Source of the DNA: Alphaproteobacteria bacterium
GTDB taxonomy: Bacteria; Pseudomonadota; Alphaproteobacteria; MPNO01; UBA2964
Reading direction: 5' to 3'
Assembly: GCA_012103315.1 (NCBI GenBank)
Contig: WLWZ01000010.1
Span: 104,397-168,396, forward strand
Length of the DNA: 64,000 bases
Position 1 is the stretch's first letter. Each line of letters opens with the position of its first letter. The notes beneath the pieces were generated by a model. The model was not told where the DNA came from, did not search any database, and saw nothing but the letters and a program-made list of their open reading frames with translations. Positions 26,562 through 34,909 of this stretch are shown here, one piece after another. The position numbers and the translations under genes are program-made.

Positions 26562-27110
26562 ATGGCGCGGACTACAGAAGTTTCACGCGAGGATATGAAT
26601 CCTGAGCAACAGGAGGTTTATGACGCCATTGCTGGAGGGCCTCGCGGTGGCGTTCGCGGGCCGTTCTTACCGTTGTTGAATAGCCCAGAGCTGGCCGACA
26701 AGGTCCAGAAGCTTGGACAGTTTGTCCGCTATGACTGCTCAATTCCTTGGAATTTGCGGGAGGTCGCTATTTTAGTGACGGCCTATCACTGGAAAGCCCA
26801 ATATGAATGGTTTGCCCATGACAGCGAAGCGCAGAAAGCTGGCGTTTCTGTGGCGGTTATTGAAGCTATTCGGCAAGGTGACAAGCCTGATTTTACAGAC
26901 CCTGAGGAAGAGGAAATCTACGATTTTTGTTCCGAGCTCTATGCGACAAAGCGGGTAAGCGATGGCGTTTATCAAAAGATTGTTGATCGACATGGCGCAC
27001 AGGGTGCGACGGATCTTGCGGGGCTTCTGGGCCACTACAACCTTATCGCCATTACCCTCAATATCTTCGATATTGAAGTGCCGGGAGGGCTCACGCCACT
27101 CGCACTTTAG
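26562..27110 (+). CDS. Carboxymuconolactone decarboxylase-like protein without CxxC
   Basis: 182 residues of the CMD/AhpD-like fold: GGVRGPFLPLLNSPELADKV, LREVAILVTAYHWKAQYEW and LLGHYNLIAITLNIF. The CxxC of peroxidase-type members is absent; the EW-H pattern (EWFAHDSEAQKAG) matches the decarboxylase-like branch found in aromatic and terpenoid catabolism. CCAGGAGAAG precedes the ATG. It is last in the hydratase/CoxL operon and meets a convergent NIPSNAP gene three bases later. Confidence 0.85.
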   Translation: MARTTEVSREDMNPEQQEVYDAIAGGPRGGVRGPFLPLLNSPELADKVQKLGQFVRYDCSIPWNLREVAILVTAYHWKAQYEWFAHDSEAQKAGVSVAVIEAIRQGDKPDFTDPEEEEIYDFCSELYATKRVSDGVYQKIVDRHGAQGATDLAGLLGHYNLIAITLNIFDIEVPGGLTPLAL

Positions 27111-27113
27111 GGT

Positions 27114-27440
27114 TTATTGTATAGGTGAGAAACTTACCGGGCGGATTAGCTTGTCGGTTTGCTGTTTTAAGGCGCCAAGCTCTGAGCTGCGGCGCGCAAA
27201 CTCTGCCCAACCCGGGTCGGCTTCCATCTCTGCGCGGCGCCGTTCGCGATCGCCGGCATCTTCAAATCCCCACATGAAGGTAACCTGATTGATTGGGCCG
27301 ACCTCCGTCGTGAAAAAGCCGATGAAATTTCCGAGATATTTCTTCTGCAAGGGAAGAGCGTATTCTTCATAAACGGCGATCCAGGCTTTCATCTTGCCGG
27401 GGTGAAAGTCGTAGGTACGGTGATCGATAATCATAGTCAT
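27114..27440 (-). CDS. NIPSNAP family protein
   Basis: 108 residues of ferredoxin-like fold: DHRTYDFHPGKMKAWIAVYE, LGNFIGFFTTEVGPINQVTFMWGFED and RAEMEADPGWAEF are the family pattern. In bacteria, NIPSNAP genes often sit within catabolic operons; the molecular role is not established. It lies 14 bases downstream of the deacetylase-like gene and appears to be the last gene of an isochorismatase/deacetylase/NIPSNAP transcript. Confidence 0.85.
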   Translation of the reverse strand: MTMIIDHRTYDFHPGKMKAWIAVYEEYALPLQKKYLGNFIGFFTTEVGPINQVTFMWGFEDAGDRERRRAEMEADPGWAEFARRSSELGALKQQTDKLIRPVSFSPIQ

Positions 27441-27454
27441 CTCTCGTTTAAAAC

Positions 27455-28324
27455 TTAAAAAGTTGCGTCAGATGCGAGCCAGGCATCGACAATTTCTTCG
27501 GCGGTGGCGAACCAAACGTCATCATGTCCCTGGATATAATCCAGAGCCGATTTCAGAACGCCGATACGGTGTGAAACACCAATAACAAAAGGATGGAGGC
27601 AAATTGCCATGACCCGTGCCGAATCTTCGCCCTCTTCATAGAGGGTGTCGAACTGGCTGCGGATCATCTGATCGAATTCGTCATTGGAGCGACCGGCTCG
27701 GAATTGCGGTAGATCGTTTATCTCCGTTGAATAAGGTAGTGAGACGATCTTTTTGTCTCCAGCATCCATAAAATAAGGTTGGTCGTCATTGGTCCAATCG
27801 CAGACATAATCGAGACCTTCATCCGCGAGATAATCCAGCGTGTTCCAGGTTTCCTGAAGGCCAGACCCGAGCCACCCACGCGGTTTGGTTCCGGTGCATT
27901 GCTCAATTCGGGTTAGAACGTCTCTGATGAGCTGTTGATCGCCTTCAGGCGGTGTCGCATGGAACGGCCGCGAATTACTCTGATTGTGCCCCATAAAATT
28001 CCAGCCAAGTGCAACCGCATCTTCCATCATCTCCGGATACATATCGCAGACTTCGGAATTCAGCGTACAAGTGGCCCTGATATTGCGTTGTGATAGCACG
28101 TCCATAATCCGGAAGGCACCGATGCGGGCACCGTAATCACGTTGCGACCACGAAGATACTTCTGGCGTATAGTTGTAACGCGACCCCGGCACTGGCTCAT
28201 CGAGCGGAAAAAACTCCAGGTTGGGCGCAATCCACACCGCGACCCGTGCCCCGTTTGGCCATTTGAGCTTAGGACGCCGGTTTATCGGCGTATAGGGAAA
28301 GGGTCCGTAACGGCTCGGTTCCAT
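27455..28324 (-). CDS. Polysaccharide deacetylase-family hydrolase (allantoinase/PuuE-like group)
   Basis: 289 residues of the NodB-like (beta/alpha) barrel. KWPNGARVAVWIAPNLEFFP near the start, FRIMDVLSQRNIRATCTLNS, the metal-type MGHNQSNSRPFH and CLHPFVIGVSHRIGVL near the end are typical of the cytoplasmic PuuE/peptidoglycan-deacetylase-like group that hydrolyses C-N bonds of small ureides or cyclic amides. No signal peptide is present. Its TAATG junction with the upstream isochorismatase-like gene (stop and start share one base) suggests consecutive C-N hydrolysis steps. Confidence 0.8.
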   Translation of the reverse strand: MEPSRYGPFPYTPINRRPKLKWPNGARVAVWIAPNLEFFPLDEPVPGSRYNYTPEVSSWSQRDYGARIGAFRIMDVLSQRNIRATCTLNSEVCDMYPEMMEDAVALGWNFMGHNQSNSRPFHATPPEGDQQLIRDVLTRIEQCTGTKPRGWLGSGLQETWNTLDYLADEGLDYVCDWTNDDQPYFMDAGDKKIVSLPYSTEINDLPQFRAGRSNDEFDQMIRSQFDTLYEEGEDSARVMAICLHPFVIGVSHRIGVLKSALDYIQGHDDVWFATAEEIVDAWLASDATF

Positions 28325-29031
28325 TATGGGGCTTCCTTCAATCCGGCCGTGCTGTAGATATGGTCGACTATCTCGTCGGTATGCATGACATCGGCATATT
28401 TGTGATGCAGATCGAACAGATTGACCTTGTGCGACAGCATATGGCGGTCAAAGCAGCATTCTTCTGCGATTGTTACGTGGATGCCGTTTGAATAGCCATC
28501 GACGACGCTGGCACGGACACAGCCGCTGGTGCTCTCGCCGCAAACGATAAGGCTGTCGACACCCAGGCGGTTCAACTGAGACACCAGCGGTGTCCCGGCG
28601 AACGCACTGGCGCGCTGTTTATAGACAACCAAGTCGCCTTCCTGCACCGCGAATTCTTCCTTAATTTCCCAAACGTCAGGAGGCACCTGAACTTTCTGGC
28701 GATTGGTCGCATAGGCGTGGGCGATATTCGCTTCCGTACGGTTTTCCGTTGTTGAGTAGATGATCGGGATACCGGCCGCGCGGGCAGCCTTGAAAAGACG
28801 CTCTGTCGGCGGAATGGCATTCCAGGCATTCTCGCCACAGGAACTGGGATAGACATCGATCACCTCCTCAACTGGTTTTGAGCCACCCTGATAAGCCATC
28901 TTGTAGAGATCAATCGCGAGGAGCGCGGGCTTGCCGCCGACATAAGTTTTGCGTTCATAGTGTTTGTAAATATTGAAAGCGCCCTCTGAGACGACGTCTT
29001 GCCAACAGTGATCTTCAAAACTCGATACCAT
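28324..29031 (-). CDS. Isochorismatase-family cysteine hydrolase (amidase-type)
   Basis: 235 residues. The triad of the nicotinamidase/N-carbamoylsarcosine amidase type is readable: D41 (LLAIDLYKM), K138 (VVYKQRASAFAGTPL) and C171 (GESTSGCVRASVVDGYS). These enzymes hydrolyse amides or N-carbamoyl groups, or enol ethers in true isochorismatases; the SGCVRA pattern with a cysteine favours an amidase. GGAAGAAATGG at the start fits. It heads the transcript with the deacetylase-like enzyme and NIPSNAP. It could process an amide made by the nearby hydratase, but that is only a possibility. Confidence 0.85.
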   Translation of the reverse strand: MVSSFEDHCWQDVVSEGAFNIYKHYERKTYVGGKPALLAIDLYKMAYQGGSKPVEEVIDVYPSSCGENAWNAIPPTERLFKAARAAGIPIIYSTTENRTEANIAHAYATNRQKVQVPPDVWEIKEEFAVQEGDLVVYKQRASAFAGTPLVSQLNRLGVDSLIVCGESTSGCVRASVVDGYSNGIHVTIAEECCFDRHMLSHKVNLFDLHHKYADVMHTDEIVDHIYSTAGLKEAP

Positions 29032-29172
29032 TTCTTCCTCCGTTAATTGCTTTTTCTAATTCTATTACAGGGTAGGGGGAGCGGCAACGGCATGAAAAGA
29101 CCTCTGCCTCTTGTGACAGCTAGCGTGGTGGTATCCAATTGTAGCAATGAAGAATTTTTAAGAGAGATAGAT

Positions 29173-30141
29173 ATGAAATACCGGAAATTAGGGTGTTGTG
29201 ACGTTGATGTTTCTGCCATCGGTCTGGGTGGCATGGCGATGACCAGTATCTATGGCGCTGCCAATGAAGATGAAGCTGTCGCAGCATTACAGGCAGGTAT
29301 CGATGCAGGAATGAATTTCATCGATACCTCTGATGCTTATGGCGGCGGCAAGAATGAAGAAATGTTGGGTCGGGCGCTCGCCGGACAGCGCGACGAGGTG
29401 TTTCTGGCAACAAAGTTCGGCAATCTTGGTGGTCGTGTTGACGGACGGCCTGAATATGTTATTGAAGCCTGCGAGAAGAGCCTGTCGCGGCTCAACACTG
29501 ATGTAATCGATCTTTTCTTTCAGCATCGCGTTGATAAGGACGTGCCAATTGAAGATACCGTTGGCGCTATGGCGCAGCTTGTTGAGCAGGGAAAAGTCCG
29601 GTTCCTGGGTCTTTCAGAAGCGGGACCTGACACTATTCGTCGGGCGCAGGCTACGCATCCTATCGCAGCCCTGCAGACCGAGTATTCGCTTTGGACGCGA
29701 TTTGTGGAAGACGAAATCCTGCCGCTCTGTCGTGAGCTTGGTATTGGCTTTGTGGCATATTCGCCCCTCGGGCGCGGGATGCTGACCGGGACGATTGAAG
29801 GTTCCGATAGCTTGGCCGAAGGAGATAGGCGTCGTGATCATCCACGTTTCCAGGAAGGCAACATCGATGCCAATGTCGCAATCGTTCAGCCGCTAAAGGA
29901 AATTGCGGCATCAAAGGGTGTTTCAATGCTGCAGCTGGCGATTGCCTGGCTCTTGCATCAGGGAGGGGACATAGTGCCAATTCCGGGTACAAAACGGACA
30001 GCCCATTTGCTTGAAAATATCGCAGCCGCTGACATTGAGCTTTCCGACGAGGAAGTTCAGCAGATTGGTGCTGCAGTAAAAGCCGATGAAGTATCTGGAA
30101 CACGTTATCCCGAGAAGCAACTCGGTGGGCTTAGTATCTGA
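29173..30141 (+). CDS. Aldo/keto reductase
   Basis: 322 residues from ATG 29173 (AGAGAGATAG upstream); the frame stays open to 29047 but the family starts at MKYRKLGCCDVDVSAIGLGG. The catalytic tetrad is visible as D51, Y56, K81 and H118 (FIDTSDAYGGG, LATKFG, FFQHRVD). VAYSPLGRGMLTG and the IPGTKR ending are typical of the AKR13-like group, NADPH-dependent reductases of aldehydes. It is divergent from the isochorismatase gene and convergent with the alpha/beta hydrolase at 30145. Substrate unknown. Confidence 0.92.
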   Translation: MKYRKLGCCDVDVSAIGLGGMAMTSIYGAANEDEAVAALQAGIDAGMNFIDTSDAYGGGKNEEMLGRALAGQRDEVFLATKFGNLGGRVDGRPEYVIEACEKSLSRLNTDVIDLFFQHRVDKDVPIEDTVGAMAQLVEQGKVRFLGLSEAGPDTIRRAQATHPIAALQTEYSLWTRFVEDEILPLCRELGIGFVAYSPLGRGMLTGTIEGSDSLAEGDRRRDHPRFQEGNIDANVAIVQPLKEIAASKGVSMLQLAIAWLLHQGGDIVPIPGTKRTAHLLENIAAADIELSDEEVQQIGAAVKADEVSGTRYPEKQLGGLSI

Positions 30142-30144
30142 TAC

Positions 30145-31056
30145 CTACAGATCGACTCTTTCTGGCGCGTTGAGGAAGTTCTTCATCACATGCCAGAAGC
30201 GGGTACGGTTACGGCCGAGGAACGTTACGTGTGCGAGCCCGGGGATAATTACGAATTGTTTGTCGCGGGTTGGGAGCTTGTCGAAGTAGTCCAGCAAATC
30301 TTCTTCGGTTGCAATTCCATCATGTTCACCTCGAATGATCAGGACCGGGCAGGTTGTCTTGGTTGGATCGCACACGGGCAGGACCGAACACATATCGACA
30401 TAGGTACCGGTCGGAACGGCATCGCAGATCGTCAATTCTGTATCCGCCAGAGTTTCGGCAACACCATCTTCTGTCGTACCGGGCTTGTCGCGGGTAAATA
30501 TCGAGAGAAAAAACGCTCGGTCGACGGGCCGCATATTGCTGGCGGTCCATTGATCCATCTTCTTTGCCCGTTCAATCAGGGTTGGGGCTCCTTCCCCGGT
30601 GTAAACAAAGGCATCGAGAATCAGCTTATTGGCATGATCGGGATAAGCCTCAGCAAAGGCCGCAGCCCGTAGCGCTCCTGAGGAGGAGCCGTAGAAAGCA
30701 GCTGCCGATTGCCGGGTTTCCCGGATGACGACTTCCATACCCGCTTTAAGATCATGGACGCCTTCTGATATCGGCGAATTGCCGTCTGTACTGTCGGAAC
30801 GGCCATAGCCTTCATGATCGAGCGTCCAGACATCGAAGCCATAGGACGCAAACTTGTCCATCAAGGAGTAATCAGGTTTGCCGGGCACCTGAAGATCAAA
30901 GCCCGTTGGACCGCTGAAGGACGAACCATGGACCAGAAACAGAACAGGCTTCGGCGTTGTGTCTGTTGCAGGGTCGCCGACCCGCTTTCGCCACATAAAG
31001 AGCTTTATGTCGTCTTTAAGCGCCCAATATTCCTGGCTCCAGATCTCGTCAGCCAT
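30145..31056 (-). CDS. Alpha/beta hydrolase, tandem copy A
   Basis: 303 residues. VLFLVHGSSFSGPTGFDLQ, TLDHEGYGRSD and the nucleophile elbow YGSSSGALR (S125), with the late HVTFLGRNR (His) giving the triad. It is about 50 percent alike by eye to the next gene upstream, two bases away on the same strand (the upstream gene ends at 31059), so the pair arose by tandem duplication. Both lack signal peptides. Candidate substrates are esters, lactones or C-C bonds of ring-cleavage products. Confidence 0.85.
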   Translation of the reverse strand: MADEIWSQEYWALKDDIKLFMWRKRVGDPATDTTPKPVLFLVHGSSFSGPTGFDLQVPGKPDYSLMDKFASYGFDVWTLDHEGYGRSDSTDGNSPISEGVHDLKAGMEVVIRETRQSAAAFYGSSSGALRAAAFAEAYPDHANKLILDAFVYTGEGAPTLIERAKKMDQWTASNMRPVDRAFFLSIFTRDKPGTTEDGVAETLADTELTICDAVPTGTYVDMCSVLPVCDPTKTTCPVLIIRGEHDGIATEEDLLDYFDKLPTRDKQFVIIPGLAHVTFLGRNRTRFWHVMKNFLNAPERVDL

Positions 31057-31058
31057 CT

Positions 31059-32003
31059 CTACTGATCAACTCGTCCGGGCATGCCGAGGAAACCGTCCAG
31101 CGAATGCCAGAAACGCGCCCGGTTGATGCCGATTGTCGTGTTGTGCGCTTGGCCGGAGACCATAACCAATTGCTTGTCGCTGTTGGGCAAGGCCGTGAAA
31201 AACCCGAGGACGTCTTCGTCGGTCGCGATCCCATCATGATCGCCACGGAAGATCATCACCGGGCACTCGACTTTAGTCGGGTCTACAACCGGGAGGTTCA
31301 CGCACATGTCGATATAGGTGCCATTGGGGACGCTGCCGCCGCCATTATCCATCTCAGCCTTGGCGGCCGCCGCTGGCAATTCAGGGATGGTGAGTCCTTG
31401 AACATCGCGGTTGAAGATATTCAAATAAGCGGCTTCATCGACGGTGCGGCGGTTGGTTGCCTGCCATTCATCAATCCTCTCGGCGCGTTTCTTGAGTGTC
31501 GGCGAGCCTTCACCAGTCCAAACCAAAGCCGCGAGGACGAGCTTCTCGACACGCTCGGGGCAGGCGTTGGCGAAACCGCCGGCCCGTAAAGCGCCAGAGG
31601 ATGATCCAAAGAAGCAAAAGGCGCTTTTTCCGGTGACTTGTTCGACGATGGGTGCCGCAGCTTTGATGTCTTCCACGCCATCGGCAATATAGGAGAAGCC
31701 GTCAGTATGCGTAGATTTGCCGTAACCTTCGTGATCCATAGTCCAAACGTCATAGCCAAGCCCGGCGAACGTTCGCATCAGGGAGTAGTCGCCCTGTCCC
31801 GGAATATCGAGATCATAGGCCGTTCGTGCCGAGAATGACGAACCGTGGACCAGAAACAGCACGGGTTTGTCTGGGTTCGCGGCGCGCACCGTTGGCGAAT
31901 ACCGGCGGAACAAAAATAAATCTATATCGCCGCGTTTTGCCCAGTACTCTTCGCCAACGATATCGCCGGGATTGTCTGGCATATGTGTAATCGGGTTCGT
32001 CAT
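31059..32003 (-). CDS. Alpha/beta hydrolase, tandem copy B
   Basis: 314 residues from ATG 32003, which follows TTGGAGAATAG; the longer reading to 32138 would overlap the start of the divergent gene at 32080. It shares VLFLVHGSSFSARTAYDLDI, TMDHEGYGKS and FGSSSGALRAGGFANA with copy A, with an extra N-terminal stretch DIVGEEYWAKRGDIDLFL. The catalytic Ser is in GSSSG and the late His in GQAHNTTIG. It heads the two-gene transcript. Confidence 0.85.
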   Translation of the reverse strand: MTNPITHMPDNPGDIVGEEYWAKRGDIDLFLFRRYSPTVRAANPDKPVLFLVHGSSFSARTAYDLDIPGQGDYSLMRTFAGLGYDVWTMDHEGYGKSTHTDGFSYIADGVEDIKAAAPIVEQVTGKSAFCFFGSSSGALRAGGFANACPERVEKLVLAALVWTGEGSPTLKKRAERIDEWQATNRRTVDEAAYLNIFNRDVQGLTIPELPAAAAKAEMDNGGGSVPNGTYIDMCVNLPVVDPTKVECPVMIFRGDHDGIATDEDVLGFFTALPNSDKQLVMVSGQAHNTTIGINRARFWHSLDGFLGMPGRVDQ

Positions 32004-32079
32004 AAAACTATTCTCCAATACGGGGTTGGCGTTAAAGTAAAGGGCAGGCGAGACATCGGCAACCGGCGGAGATGAAGAG

Positions 32080-32769
32080 TTGGCAATAATCAGACTTATT
32101 AGTGCAGGTGCGCCGCAGTCTGGCGTCGTCGCATGCATGGAGGTTTATACGGCTGATACAGGTGCTCGATTCGAGCCGAATTATATGACCTCACCGGAAA
32201 TTCGAAAAGTTATGGAAGGCACGGGTGACAAGCCCGAAATCCTCGTGGCGCCCGGAGATCATATGAAAGGCTATGGCGCAGTTGGTTTGTTGGATGTTGA
32301 CAGCTTGGTTACGGTTGGAGATGTTGAAGCGGGTGTCGTGATTCGGTCCGGCGCAGATTTTCCCAACATAGGCACCACCGATGAGTTGCGAAATGCCATT
32401 CTGGCAGCCGACCAAGTTCTCTATAACGACGCAATTTCAGGGCAATATATCGAGACGATGATCGAAGGGCTTGGGATTGCGGAGTGCGTTGCAGATAAGA
32501 CTGAACGTCTACCAAGCGCCGCACTTCTGATGGAAAGAATTGGCAAAGGAGCTGGCACTGAGATTGGCTTTGGACAGATACCTGCGGTCAAAAGACTATC
32601 CGAACATGGTGTAGTCGTGGTCGGTCCTTTGCCCGAAGGGTTACGCAAGACAACAACCTATGTCGCAGGTGTCATAAATTCCCACGCATCGCGTAGCGTA
32701 AAAGGATTTTTGGGCTTTCTGGAGACACCGCGCGCGCGGGAAATCCTACACGCCGCGGGTATCACCTAA
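32080..32769 (+). CDS. ModA-like periplasmic-binding-fold protein without signal peptide
   Basis: 229 residues from TTG 32080, preceded by GGCGGAGATG. The product starts MAIIRLISAGAPQSGVVAC and shows the two-lobe pattern of molybdate/tungstate-type receptors: VYTADTGARFEPNY, PEILVAPGDHMKGY, ADQVLYNDAISGQYIETMIE, and GFLGFLETPRAREILHAAGI at the C-terminus. There is no leader, so it should stay in the cytoplasm, unlike true ModA. It overlaps the end of the convergent TctA gene by four bases. It could be a ligand-sensing protein or an enzyme-like relative. Confidence 0.6.
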   Translation: MAIIRLISAGAPQSGVVACMEVYTADTGARFEPNYMTSPEIRKVMEGTGDKPEILVAPGDHMKGYGAVGLLDVDSLVTVGDVEAGVVIRSGADFPNIGTTDELRNAILAADQVLYNDAISGQYIETMIEGLGIAECVADKTERLPSAALLMERIGKGAGTEIGFGQIPAVKRLSEHGVVVVGPLPEGLRKTTTYVAGVINSHASRSVKGFLGFLETPRAREILHAAGIT

Positions 32770-34298
32770 CAGTCCGTCGTTGTCGGCACGGCCTGTTCAG
32801 CTTGTCGTTTTCGTCGTCGGTCGAGATACATTGGCACGAACAGGGAAACGATCAACATCACCCACATTACGTCGCCAAGGTTCGATGAGAAAATGACCAT
32901 GACATCGCCTTGAGAAATTCGAAGCGCGCGAAGGAAATAGTTCTCGAGCAGCGGTCCTAAAATCACACCGATGAGTATCGCGGCAACATGGTAGCCGGTC
33001 TTACGGGCAACATAGCCGATCACGCCAAACGCAAGCGCTAGATACATATCGAAGACATAGGCGCGAGGTACAAAGGCACCAACCAACGTAAATGAGATAA
33101 TGATGGGTGCCATATAGGTCGTGGAGACAACCGTGATACGCGACATATAACGCGCGAGCGGCAGAACGGTCAGGATCATGATCGCATAGGTCACGGCCAT
33201 CGCCGTAAAGGCACCATAAGCGAGTTCCGGCTGGCTATCGAAGAGATCGGGACCAACAGTGACGCCGTGATATTGGAGCACAACCGCCATGATGGCTGCC
33301 GTTGCACCGCCAGGGACACCAATAACAAGAAGCGGGATAAGGGTGCCTGAGGTCACGCCGTTATTAGCGGACTCAGGGGCAACCAATCCATCGAGATGGC
33401 CGGTACCATATTTCTCAGGCGTTTTCGAAAATGTTTTGGATTGTTGGTAGGCGACAAAGGACGCAATGGCGGCACCAGCACCCGGCACCACGCCAATGAC
33501 GAGGCCAATGATACTTGTCCAGATGATATGCCACCAACGGCTTACAGCAAGCCGAACACCTTCCCAGGTTTCAGCCCAGCCAGCTTTTTGCATGGCTTCC
33601 ATGCCGCGTTTCGTGAGAATGGATTCACCTTCTATGACGGCGAAGGCTTCGGAGACCGCAAACAGCCCAACGAGTGCAGGGATAAGCGGTACCTTGTCGT
33701 ACAGCTCGAGGAAGCCGAACGTCCCGCGAGGTGTTTCATAGACGACGTCGGCACCGATATAACCGATCATCAAGCCAAAGAAGCCGGCGATGAGGCCTTT
33801 CAAGGTGTCCTTGGCCGCGATGGTCGCGATCAAGGAGATACCGAACAACATGATGACGATCATCTCGACGCTGTGGAGGTGGTAAGCCACTTGAGACAGC
33901 CACGGCATGGCGAGGAGGGCCAGGATTGTCGTTAACAGACCGCCAAATACAGATGACACAAACGAAATCGCAAGCGCTTGTTGCGCGCGACCTTGCTTGG
34001 TCATCGGATAGCCATCAAGCGGTGTCGCGGCCGCACCGGCTGTGCCTGGGATATTGACCAGGATTGCCGGAATGCCTGCACCCATCCGCGATGATGCGTA
34101 AAGCGCCACCATGAAGATCAAGCCAATTTCAGGCTCCATAGCGAGGGTCAGGGGGAGTAGGATAATAATTGTGTTGGCGGCGCTGAAACCCGGAATGGCG
34201 CCAACGATTAGTCCGAGCAGAATGGCTGGGAGAATGACCCACCAGAAGGTAAAGGTGCGGCCAAATAATTCGGCGAAAAGTCCCCAATCAATTTCCAT
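32766..34298 (-). CDS. TctA-family tripartite tricarboxylate transporter large permease
   Basis: 510 residues from ATG 34298 (MEIDWGLFAELFGRTF), with about 12 membrane helices. The two inverted half-repeats carry GAIPGFSAANTIIILLPLTL and GVVPGAGAAIASFVAYQQSK, and NIPGTAGAAATPLDGYPMTK is a family hallmark. It imports tri- or dicarboxylates, or related organic acids, by secondary transport together with the TctB-like and TctC-like proteins encoded just upstream. Its start sits one base after the TctB stop, so translation is coupled. Confidence 0.93.
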   Translation of the reverse strand: MEIDWGLFAELFGRTFTFWWVILPAILLGLIVGAIPGFSAANTIIILLPLTLAMEPEIGLIFMVALYASSRMGAGIPAILVNIPGTAGAAATPLDGYPMTKQGRAQQALAISFVSSVFGGLLTTILALLAMPWLSQVAYHLHSVEMIVIMLFGISLIATIAAKDTLKGLIAGFFGLMIGYIGADVVYETPRGTFGFLELYDKVPLIPALVGLFAVSEAFAVIEGESILTKRGMEAMQKAGWAETWEGVRLAVSRWWHIIWTSIIGLVIGVVPGAGAAIASFVAYQQSKTFSKTPEKYGTGHLDGLVAPESANNGVTSGTLIPLLVIGVPGGATAAIMAVVLQYHGVTVGPDLFDSQPELAYGAFTAMAVTYAIMILTVLPLARYMSRITVVSTTYMAPIIISFTLVGAFVPRAYVFDMYLALAFGVIGYVARKTGYHVAAILIGVILGPLLENYFLRALRISQGDVMVIFSSNLGDVMWVMLIVSLFVPMYLDRRRKRQAEQAVPTTTDC

Positions 34299-34299
34299 A

Positions 34300-34818
34300 T
34301 CAGAAGACGCCGTGCAGCATGGTTTCAACGGGGCCCTTCGGGAAACGCGTGTTAAAGACGACGATAAACAGGAAGTAACCGCCCACCGACAAGATCAAGG
34401 AAATCGTCAGAATGAGGCCCTTTTTCTTCCCGCCGCTCAGCAGCAGCATCGAGCATAAGAGGAACAAAAAGGTGGTAATCGTGAAACCACCCCATTCGAT
34501 AAAAAACACGTATGACAGTGTGAGTCCCAAGAGCGCTAAACGTTTTGGGACATAATCTCTTGGGGCGATAAGGGGCGCCAGACTTAGTGAAGCTTCACCG
34601 CGACGTACTTGAATAACAGTTCTGATAATCAATGCGATGATGAGCCCGATAAGGATTGTACCTACGAAGAACGCACTGACCTGTGCGGTCCAAGGGACAT
34701 CGATGATCGTCGTAAAATAATAGATTGTGAAAATGAGGCCTGCGACAGGCAGAACTAATTCCGCCCCGGCAGCTTTTTTAGCGGGCTTTCCGGTATCCGG
34801 CCCGTTTTCGTCGCTCAT
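34300..34818 (-). CDS. TctB-family small permease
   Basis: 172 residues with four membrane helices, the TctB (DUF1468) layout: a hydrophilic N-terminus with KPAKKAAGAELVL, then GLIFTIYYFTTIID, FFVGTILIGLIIALI and, in the second half, RLALLGLTLSYVFFIEWGGF. It works with TctA in the inner membrane. It lies between the TctC-like gene (91-base gap containing a hairpin) and TctA. Confidence 0.88.
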   Translation of the reverse strand: MSDENGPDTGKPAKKAAGAELVLPVAGLIFTIYYFTTIIDVPWTAQVSAFFVGTILIGLIIALIIRTVIQVRRGEASLSLAPLIAPRDYVPKRLALLGLTLSYVFFIEWGGFTITTFLFLLCSMLLLSGGKKKGLILTISLILSVGGYFLFIVVFNTRFPKGPVETMLHGVF

Positions 34819-34861
34819 CGATTATCTTTCAGGCTGTTTGATAATTGTCGCTAATAAGGAA

Positions 34862-34891
34862 GGGCGGCAAACGGTTTCCCGTATACCGCCC
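34862..34891 (-). other. Intercistronic hairpin between TctC-like and TctB genes
   Basis: GGGCGG at 34862-34867 pairs with CCGCCC at 34886-34891, and an inner ACGG/CCGT stem closes a 4-base loop, with a 3x3 internal loop between. There is no U-tract on the minus strand. It probably stabilises or partly terminates the message after the binding-protein gene, raising binding protein over permease. Confidence 0.5.
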
Positions 34892-34909
34892 AACCTAAAA
34901 GCTTAAAAA

